A stretch of DNA of 64,000 bases from Saccharum officinarum. Taxonomy: Eukaryota; Streptophyta; Magnoliopsida; Poales; Poaceae. The stretch spans positions 84,641,914 through 84,705,913 of the forward strand of contig CM036158.1 of assembly GCA_020631735.1 (NCBI GenBank), in the 5' to 3' direction. Position numbers and translations under genes: made by a program. The stretch's first letter is position 1, and each line of letters begins with the position of its first letter. The notes under the pieces were generated by a model. That model did not search any database, was not told the DNA's origin, and was given only the letters and a program-made list of their open reading frames with translations. Shown in pieces: positions 57,696 through 64,000 of the stretch.

Positions 57696-58637
57696 TAGGC
57701 AGTCCCAATAGGCTATTAATGGTAGTTTCTATCCACAATAAATACGTTGCCAACTCAGCAAAAATATGACGTGGCAGCCTAATTAATGAAGAAAGAGAAG
57801 AAAATTTGAGGAAACTGTTTCCTCGTAGAGAAACGGCGTCGATGCTCGGAATGATGCACTAGGAATCCGTCGTTTTCGCGTTGGGGAGAAACGAGTAGTT
57901 TCTACGTCTTCGCTGCCGCGCCCAAGGCTGTGCTCACTGGTTGCGAAGGGCAATCCGCTACGCAGGATGCGCCTCCGCCGAGGCTGTGCTCGTCGACCGC
58001 CACGCGTAGGGCGCTCGTCCGCCTAGGCTACGCTCCGTGGATGCCGCGCGCAGGACGCGCCTCCGCCAGGCTCACGGGCCACCACGCGTAGGCCGCGAAG
58101 CTCCTCGCGCACGCTCGTGCTGTCCGCTCAGGCGCTGGCCGCGCCGCCGTGCAGGACGCGCCTCTGCCTAGGCTGCGCTCGCCGGACGCCGTCGCGCAGG
58201 ACGCTCCTCCGCCTAGGTTGCGCTCGCCGGCCACCGCGCACAGGCCGCGAAGCTCCTTTCGCTCGCTCCTCGCGCCGCTGCTGGGTTGGAAGATTCGATC
58301 TGAGAGAAAGCGATCCCTTGCTAGCGTGTACTATTCGCAGTTCATCTATCGATTTATGCACCGGCCGTCAGAGTGCTCCCCGCGCCGTCAGAGTGCTCAA
58401 CGGTGAGCACGAGTTCACTGGTGGCCAGACTGCATTCGTCTGTGTAGGCTCTGGTTCACCGGTTCACTGGTGGCCGGACAGGAGCCTAGAGGGAAGACGG
58501 TGGACTCAGGGGAGAGAAAGAGAAAAAAATGCAATATTTATTAGGCTAAGAAACCTCCACTGGGTGAGATGGTTTCTATTGCTGACGTGATTACTATGGA
58601 ACACGTGTATAATTTTAACCATTGGAACTGTCCTTAT
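57696..58637. mobile_element. Non-autonomous TIR element with GC-rich minisatellite core
   Basis: Begins aggcagtcccaataggctat and ends accattggaactgtcctta, an imperfect inverted repeat. Sub-terminal pairs also match (ggaaactgtttcctcg / gagatggtttctattgc; aaaatatgacgtggca / ttgctgacgtgatt). The core (57920-58260) repeats a GCGCAGGACGCGCCTCCGCC-type unit with gctgcgctcgccg at least five times. Open frames there are repeat-encoded and no domain is seen. Confidence 0.6.
57940..58260. repeat. GC-rich minisatellite
   Basis: At least five degenerate units containing cgcaggacgcgcctccgcctagg and ctgcgctcgccgg, spaced 45-110 bp apart, inside the TIR element at 57696-58637. Confidence 0.65.
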
Positions 58638-58735
58638 GAGACCCACCTTGCATATAGGTATTAAAGGAGATATATCCGTGCTAGTCGAGAGAAGAGTTAT
58701 TGGGAACTGCTGGAGATGTCTCAGTAAACGACTAA

Positions 58736-58979
58736 GGTCCTGTTTAGTTCCCCAAAAATTTTGCAAAAATTTTCAGATTCCCCGTCACATCGAATCTTTG
58801 GACACATGCATGAAGCATTAAATATAGATAAAAAATAAAACTAATTACACAGTTTAGACGAAATGGACGAGACGAATTTTTTAAGCCTAATTAGACCATG
58901 ATTGGACAATATTTACCAAATAACAACGAAAACGCTATAGTGTCCATTTTGCAAAAAAATTTGCATCTAAACCGGGCCC
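58736..58979 (+). mobile_element. MITE, GGCCTTGTTTAGTTCC family (copy 2)
   Basis: Starts ggtcctgtttagttcccc and ends taaaccgggccc. It is closely alike the copy at 33720 over its whole length, including gtcacatcgaatctttggac and gacgagacgaat. Confidence 0.88.
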
Positions 58980-59159
58980 AAGACATCGATCGCTGAAGTC
59001 GATCGATCTCTCTCAGCCGAAAAATGCAATTACAGCTTGCATGAAAATACACTCGCATTCATCACCTACATGAGTGTTTACAAGTGGTTCTTCAACTATC
59101 ATACGCAGCGCTCTGGCTTCTGGGCACCAACTACTTTTTACTTATAAAAACATAACAGC

Positions 59160-59267
59160 CGTCCTGTTCGTTTCGCTGGTTTATTATAGCTGAAAGCACT
59201 GTTCGCTAGTTTGTTGTGAGAGAAAAACACTGTTGGCTGCTGCTGATCCAGCGAAACGAACAGCGTG
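59160..59267. mobile_element. MITE (CCTGTTCGTTTCGCTGG)
   Basis: Left gtcctgttcgtttcgctgg and right ccagcgaaacgaacagc form a nearly perfect 17-bp inverted repeat. The internal ttgttgtgagagaaaaacact relates it to the MITE at 46850. It abuts the 3' end of the DUF761-type gene. Confidence 0.85.
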
Positions 59268-60809
59268 CTACTTGCCGTGGTGCTTGACGCCGCGCGGCCC
59301 CGCGGACTTCTTTATGGACTCGATTCTCTGCCGCCTGATTTGCTCCCTGAACCTGGCGATGAACTCCTCCGCCTTCTTGTCCACCTCGTTCTCGTCCACC
59401 TCCGGCGTGGACTCCCTCGTCGAGTACCCGGCGCCGCCGACGTCATCATCATCGTCGTCGCTGCTCTCGGTCTCATCCGAGGAGACTGCCACACCGCCCA
59501 GGATAGGGTCGCTCCCTGATCTCTCGTACTGGAACCTGGGAATGGACTGATAAGCTCTGTAGCCGTACGGCTCCTCTGATCCGTGCACGTCTAGCGCGTA
59601 ACGACCATCACCGGCGTCGTCAGGCAGTTCTTGGCTTTGGTCTTGAAAAGCTGCTGGCTCCCTTGCCCTGAACGTTCTCACTGACTTGCCAACCGAAACC
59701 GACGAGGAGGAGGAGCCGCCGTCAAAAGAGCTTCTTGGCTTCGCTGGCGAGGAGTTGCTGCTGTTGTAAGCAGAGATGCTGACGCTGCTCGTCTTCGGCG
59801 AGTAGTGATCCTCTCCTCGGCCTCTCATGCTATGGTGCTCCAGCTCCTCCTTAAAGCTTTTCGCTGCCGCCGACCGGCGCTCGGACGCCGGGTGGTAACC
59901 GTGGACGAGGAACGGAGGCGGAGGCGGAGGCGGCGCCGGCGGCGAGGAGGTGATGGAAGATGACCTGTACGGGCTCCTCCGCTTGGCCTTGGCGTAGTAC
60001 TCCTCCTCGCTGGCCTTGGCCAGCGTCTCCCTGGACAAGGACGACACCGGGGACAGCCTCTTGGGGGACGGCGAGGGGCTCGGCGACGCGGGTCGGCGCG
60101 CGTCGAGCCTCCCGGACCGCGACCGCCACGGGATCGGCGAAGGGAGCACGGTCTCGTCGCCGGCGCAGCCGGCCGCCGAGTCCCGAGAGCTCCGACGCGG
60201 CCGCGCACGCGGCGTCTCGACATCCCCCGCGGTGGCGTCCTGTGCCGGCTGCGGCTTCAGCGTCCGGACGGGCAGCGACAGCGGCGCCTGCGCGTCCGCG
60301 GCCTGCCCGATCCGAACCCCGCCGCCTCCAGTGGACACGACGACGACAGGCTCCGCGGGCCGGCGCAGCGCGCTCCACGAGCTTGCCCTGCCACCCCCGT
60401 CGCCGCCGCCGTCGGGAGGGCTGTCCGGCACCAGCACGTCGCCGTCGTCGTCGTCGTCATCGAACGGCGCGATCGAGTCCCTGAACATCCGCCACGCGGA
60501 CCTCGCGTCCGCCTTGGTAGGTTCCGGCCCCGCGGCAGCGTCCTTCTCTGCTGCAGCAGCCCCGGCGCGTCCATCGTCGTCGGCGCTGTTCTTGCGGCTG
60601 AAGAGGCCGTACGAGACGGCGATGCCAACGAACAGCAGGTGCAGCAGCTCCCACGCCTTGGCGAGGAACGCCTGGCCGGCTCCTCCCCCGGCCCAGACGT
60701 CGGGCGCCTGCGCGGGGAGCAGCGGCAGCAGCGCGACGCAGAGCGCGAGCACGGCCGCCCTGAACGGGAAGCTCTGCAGCACGGAGGCGGCCTGCTGCTG
60801 CGCTGCCAT
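59268..60809 (-). CDS. DUF4408/DUF761-type plant protein, single exon
   Basis: A 513-residue intronless ORF from the ATG at 60809 (MAAQQQAASVLQSFPFRAAV). Two N-terminal hydrophobic segments (about residues 14-36 and 55-72: LLHLLFVGIAVSYGLFSRK) fit a DUF4408-like membrane anchor. The long middle is disordered, rich in Ser, Pro, Asp and Arg, with a polyproline run (PPAPPPPPPP) and poly-Asp. The C-terminus has the DUF761 signature DENEVDKKAEEFIARFREQI followed by RRQR and a basic tail. The family is plant-specific and its biochemical role is not established. Members are often called cotton-fibre- or hydroxyproline-rich-like proteins. Codon third positions are strongly GC, as in many grass single-exon genes. 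A MITE lies immediately after the stop codon. Confidence 0.85.
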   Translation of the reverse strand: MAAQQQAASVLQSFPFRAAVLALCVALLPLLPAQAPDVWAGGGAGQAFLAKAWELLHLLFVGIAVSYGLFSRKNSADDDGRAGAAAAEKDAAAGPEPTKADARSAWRMFRDSIAPFDDDDDDGDVLVPDSPPDGGGDGGGRASSWSALRRPAEPVVVVSTGGGGVRIGQAADAQAPLSLPVRTLKPQPAQDATAGDVETPRARPRRSSRDSAAGCAGDETVLPSPIPWRSRSGRLDARRPASPSPSPSPKRLSPVSSLSRETLAKASEEEYYAKAKRRSPYRSSSITSSPPAPPPPPPPFLVHGYHPASERRSAAAKSFKEELEHHSMRGRGEDHYSPKTSSVSISAYNSSNSSPAKPRSSFDGGSSSSSVSVGKSVRTFRAREPAAFQDQSQELPDDAGDGRYALDVHGSEEPYGYRAYQSIPRFQYERSGSDPILGGVAVSSDETESSDDDDDDVGGAGYSTRESTPEVDENEVDKKAEEFIARFREQIRRQRIESIKKSAGPRGVKHHGK

Positions 60810-61470
60810 CGATCAATTCAATCAAGAAGGGAAAAGGGGAAGGCAGGAGAGGCGCCCAACGTGATGCGCCGCCGCTTTTAAGCTTTTCGCTTTGCCGCCG
60901 CGATCGCTGCTTTTCCGCTCGTCGTAGTGGTGGGGGTGCGTGCAGCGGTGGGCTCTGCCTCGGCTTTATTTGCGGTGTATCAATTCCTCCCGGCCCGCTC
61001 GCTTTCCCACCCCCTGCTGCTGTCACCGTGTGGATCGCGGACTGGGTGATCCGTCGAGGTGGTCGTGGTATCTTCTGTGCTTGTTGGGTTCCGTTGGCGG
61101 TTTGAGACGGCGAGAGGAGAATTGCTTAGCGGGGAAGGGAGGAATTTGAAGCCGGAGGGAAAGGGGGCGTAGATGTAGATATATAGACTCCGGTCGAGGT
61201 AAGGATGGAGCTGCATGCATGAGATGCGATGCGTGGATGTCAAGCGTGATGGTGAAGCTCATGTTGTCGTCTTGTGATGCCACGAGAATCTATCCCCACT
61301 TCCATTGTGACTTGTTTTACGCCAACGAATCACTGCTCTGAGTCTGTCTGAGACGGTAAACCTATCGATGGATTGACTCAGTGCTACCCAAGACCAGCTC
61401 CATCTCCATGCATGACCTGCTGATGATGAATCTCTGACGACGCACGCTTACCATTTGGACAACTGAGGTA
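60810..61470. other. Promoter/leader of the DUF761-type gene and spacer
   Basis: GC-rich leader to about 61030. The remainder is mixed sequence with no gene. The tatatataga tract lies near 61179, too far upstream to be a confident TATA box for the ATG at 60809 without transcript data. Confidence 0.4.
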
Positions 61471-61690
61471 GTGTTTAGATGGTGTAAAAGTTAGTGTAAA
61501 GTTCCTGTAGCACTTTTCGTTGTTATTTGGTAAAATTTATTCAATCATGGACTAACTAGGCTCAAAAGATTCGTCTCGACATTTACAGACAAACTGTGCA
61601 ATTAGTTATTTTTTTTATCTACATTTAATACTCCATGCATGCGTCCAAAGATTCGATGTGACGGGGAATCTTGTAAAATTTTTGAAATTT
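61471..61690 (-). mobile_element. MITE, GGCCTTGTTTAGTTCC family (copy 3, reverse, diverged)
   Basis: On the minus strand it reads attccccgtcacatcgaatc, tttggacgcatgcatggagt, ataaaaaaaataactaattg and gacgaatcttttgagcctag, matching copies at 33720 and 58736. Both ends are diverged (gtgtttagatggtg at left). Confidence 0.75.
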
Positions 61691-62034
61691 TGAAGGAAGG
61701 AAACACTGCCTGATAGATCAGTGGCAAAGTTCAGGCAAGTCATTTCTACCATGGGTACCCTTCTAGCATTGCAGTCGCAATTTGCAAAGTGTTCTTTGTA
61801 CGCAGCATGTGTTAGTTCTGAATTCTGATGCACTCACCCCTTTCTTCGTCCGCATACTCTCCCACGGCTACTGCCCAACCGACTCGAGCACCTCTATCAT
61901 CACAACCAGCGACCCCCGTCACCTATAATACTGGCTCTCTCTTCTTCGACTCTGGTCCAAGTGACCCTGCCTCGGCATGACTGTACCTCCCATCGTCACC
62001 ACTGTAGTCCCTAGTCAAACTTTCTTCTTATTAG
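61691..62034. other. Spacer, nothing recognised
   Basis: No open frame with a recognisable product and no clear repeat on either strand. Confidence 0.4.
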
Positions 62035-62287
62035 GCCATCCCCACATTGCCACATTGGCAAGTTGCTGCCGTGGAGGAGAGAATATAAAAAAGTGATGGC
62101 TTATAGAATAGCAAAGAGACTTGTAAAGGTACTGGTGGCTTCAGAAAAAAGTTATGGCCATGAGAGAGAATAAGAGACGATAATGTAAGAGAAAAAAAAG
62201 ACATAGGACCAATCCAAGGTAGCCATGTCGAGTTATACTCTCTCTTGGAACCACCACTATATTGTGGTTAGTATTGGGCTTGCTCTT
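62035..62287. mobile_element. Probable small TIR element 1
   Basis: Left ggccatccccacattgccac and right gtggttagtattgggcttgctc are loosely inverted. The interior has the landmarks gagagaatataaaaaagtgatgg and gagagagaataagagacgat. Boundaries are approximate. Confidence 0.4.
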
Positions 62288-62519
62288 AGGGCACCCTCAA
62301 CAATAGAATCAACTTGCTATCTCATATGAACTAAAAAAAGATAAAAATATAATAACCGTACATGTTAGTATAGAAAAATGTGTAAGCATAGACACATGAA
62401 TCCTATGAAAAGTATGAGCTTAGCTCTTCATTAAGAGCTAGCTTATCATTATCGCTTCTTCTTATTGAATAAATTAAATATTCTATGAACTAGCTCTTAG
62501 ACACAGTTGGAGCTGCCCT
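62288..62519. mobile_element. Probable small TIR element 2
   Basis: Left agggcaccctcaacaataga and right agacacagttggagctgccctta are loosely inverted around an AT-rich interior with gagcttagctctt...aagagctagctta. Boundaries are approximate. Confidence 0.45.
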
Positions 62520-62590
62520 TACTCAATTACTCTCCAACTAACAACCCCCCCAATTGGCTTTTTCCCACCGCCCTAGGGACCAAATGCTAA

Positions 62591-62977
62591 GAGCATCTCC
62601 AAGAGTTTGCCAAAATTCACTTGGCAAATATCGTGATTTGGCAACTCGCTAAAATATATGGCAAGTAAAAAAATAGACTATCTCCAAGAGTTTGCCATTT
62701 GGACTTGGTAAAATAAGAAGAGACCCGCTAAGCGAACGAAGAGCCCCGTTAAGAAACGAAGAGCCCTGTTAAGAAACGAAGAGCCCCGCTTAAATTTGCA
62801 CGTGAAGCCGGATGCGCGCTCGCGCTCAGCGCGCAAATATGTGCGTGGAGGGGGGGGAGATTTGTCAAGTTGTTAAAATTTGCCAAGTTGAATGCCAAAC
62901 TGTTGGAGCACAATTTTTTCTGTTTTGCCAAAAATAGATGGATGCCAAGTTGATTTGGCAAACTCTTGGAGATGCTC
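62591..62977. mobile_element. Non-autonomous TIR element (GAGCATCTCCAAGAGTTTGCC)
   Basis: GAGCATCTCCAAGAGTTTGCCAAAAT at the left and TTTGGCAAACTCTTGGAGATGCTC at the right form a nearly perfect inverted repeat of about 23 bp. A further internal copy of ctccaagagtttgcca occurs at about 62684, and gaagagccc(c/t)gttaagaaac is repeated three times inside. 387 bp, non-coding. Confidence 0.8.
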
Positions 62978-63934
62978 GCCATTTTGTGTACTGCCACCGT
63001 TGGTCCAATAACTTCCTACCGTCCTCCTTTAGATCCTGGTAACCATCAAACCCCAAAACACTAACATTAAAGCCGTGAACCCTAATTTACGCCAACGAAC
63101 TTCTTTTCTTTTTCGTTTTTGTTTTGCTTTCTTTTTTCCTTGCCATTTTGCATGTTCGTGTATTTCATGTATTGCATGCATGGCCATGAAGAAAATCATT
63201 ACCTTGATTATAGCATGTCGCTTGATTACCATTGAACAAGGAATCTAATGCTTAAGCAAGGTAAGTCAGGGACGATTTAGTAAATTTCTATTTACCAAAT
63301 TACCATTACACTAATGGTTCCTAAAATCCTAAGTTTGTATATGTGCCATCTAAATTCCCGAACCATTATATTTGATGATGCTTCATTTCCCGGACTTGCC
63401 TGTCCAATGGTTCATCTCAAGTTTAAATCTGGAATAAACGCTTCAACTATTGATGTGGATGCTAACTACCTTAGGCATACTATGTTGAGAAGTGGATTTT
63501 CCACGTACCCTTTTGTGGCCCCAAGTGTTACCTTGGCTATCCATTTTGCTTTGAGATTGGTGCTCGTAGGGGAAGGGGATATTGCTTCAAGATTCCTGCT
63601 ACAGCGGGAGCGGGAGGGAGGAATCACGATTGAGATAGCCAGTGCGGCCACACGGGCATGTGTGCTTGTCTTTCCCATACTATGCTATATCTCTACTCCT
63701 AAAAAGATGAAACAGGACCCGTTCACTCGCCGTGGTGAAGCCGCTACGCCGGACGCGCCTCTGTAACTCCAATTTGCGCCGACAGGTGGGCCACGCACTC
63801 GATCCCGCGACTCCCGCTCAGCACAACGCCGCCCAATCTTTTCCTCCTTCCACACCCGGCATCCTCCTAGGCTCCCAGCTCTCACACGCCCTCTCCGTCC
63901 TCCCAAGCGCACCACCCAAGCCGCAAGGGCCCCC
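62978..63934. other. Spacer at the right edge
   Basis: An open plus-strand frame at 63314-63766 (151 codons) has no recognisable domain and biased composition, so I do not call it a gene. From 63770 the sequence becomes CT- and GC-rich, as in grass gene leaders. Confidence 0.4.
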
Positions 63935-64000
63935 ATGTCCCCGCGCCTCCGCTCCGCTCCACCACCGCGAGGGCCGTGCGGCCGACGCCGCGCCGCCGTC
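63935..64000 (+). CDS. Possible first codons of a gene running off the window
   Basis: An ATG at 63935 opens a frame (MSPRLRSAPPPRGPCGRRRA) to the window end, after a CT-rich, leader-like stretch. Arg/Pro/Ala-rich starts are common for plastid-targeted grass proteins, but 22 codons are too few to identify anything. Confidence 0.2.
   Translation, partial: MSPRLRSAPPPRGPCGRRRAAV

Noticed and set aside
59825..61026. Large ORFs antisense or off-frame to the DUF761-type gene
   Set aside because: GC-rich third positions open the other frames; only the 513-codon frame has the DUF761 C-terminus and hydrophobic segments.
63314..63766. 150-codon plus-strand ORF
   Set aside because: No domain, no splice or leader evidence, in a TE-rich spacer.

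Overview
The window looks like a stretch of a grass (Poaceae) nuclear genome, probably an Andropogoneae-type grass (sorghum/sugarcane/Miscanthus/maize relatives). This rests on dense nested Copia, Gypsy and CACTA elements, several grass MITE families (Stowaway-like, the 'GGCCTTGTTTAGTTCC' family, the 'GTTCGTTTCGCTGG' family), GC-rich first exons, and introns with GT-AG (once GC-AG) borders. There are no prokaryotic signals. A run of exactly 100 N at 46240-46339 marks a scaffold gap. The species call is inference.

Layout. 1-6142: minus-strand Ty1/Copia element (SIRE/Maximus type): 5' LTR, tRNA-Met-type primer site, gag, and the first part of pol, which runs off the left edge. It sits in a decayed CACTA element, 6143-16741, with TNPA-like remnants, repeat-rich spacer, a broken TNPD transposase and subterminal repeats. 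17416-about 23345: a second CACTA element with a better preserved minus-strand gene. Transposase-associated, Transposase_24-like and ULP1-like cysteine protease segments are present, but the TNPD catalytic core is missing. A 170-bp hAT MITE with an 8-bp target duplication lies inside it. 24331-30016: a genic island with a two-exon plus-strand RRM-like gene and, tail to tail, an 11-exon minus-strand biotin gene (8-amino-7-oxononanoate synthase, bioF) ending in the peroxisomal signal SKL. 33188-33606: a B3-domain pseudogene. 34930-46239: a minus-strand Ty3/Gypsy chromodomain element with a 4.8-kb LTR, broken gag-pol and an extra upstream ORF. Its 5' LTR is lost in the N gap. 46340-48000: a Copia LTR tail and a Gypsy integrase fragment carrying a MITE and a Helitron-like insertion. 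51127-54973: a six-exon minus-strand PTPMT1-like phosphatase. 59268-60809: a single-exon minus-strand DUF4408/DUF761-type gene. The rest is MITEs, a SINE, small TIR elements and unassigned spacer.

The host genes belong to separate processes (biotin synthesis, phosphatidylglycerophosphate dephosphorylation, RNA binding, an uncharacterised membrane-anchored protein). Nothing suggests they work together.

The most unusual observation is a decayed ORF (45446-44822, minus) between primer site and gag of the Gypsy element. Its first residues closely copy the histone H3 tail (MARTKRTARKST...GGRAPRHQLA), followed by a coiled coil and an acidic end. Second is a 33-nt in-frame insertion in the same element's integrase zinc domain, built from the U5 end of its own LTR plus a duplication of adjacent integrase sequence. 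No database searches were run. Gene models come from reading splice sites and frames by eye.
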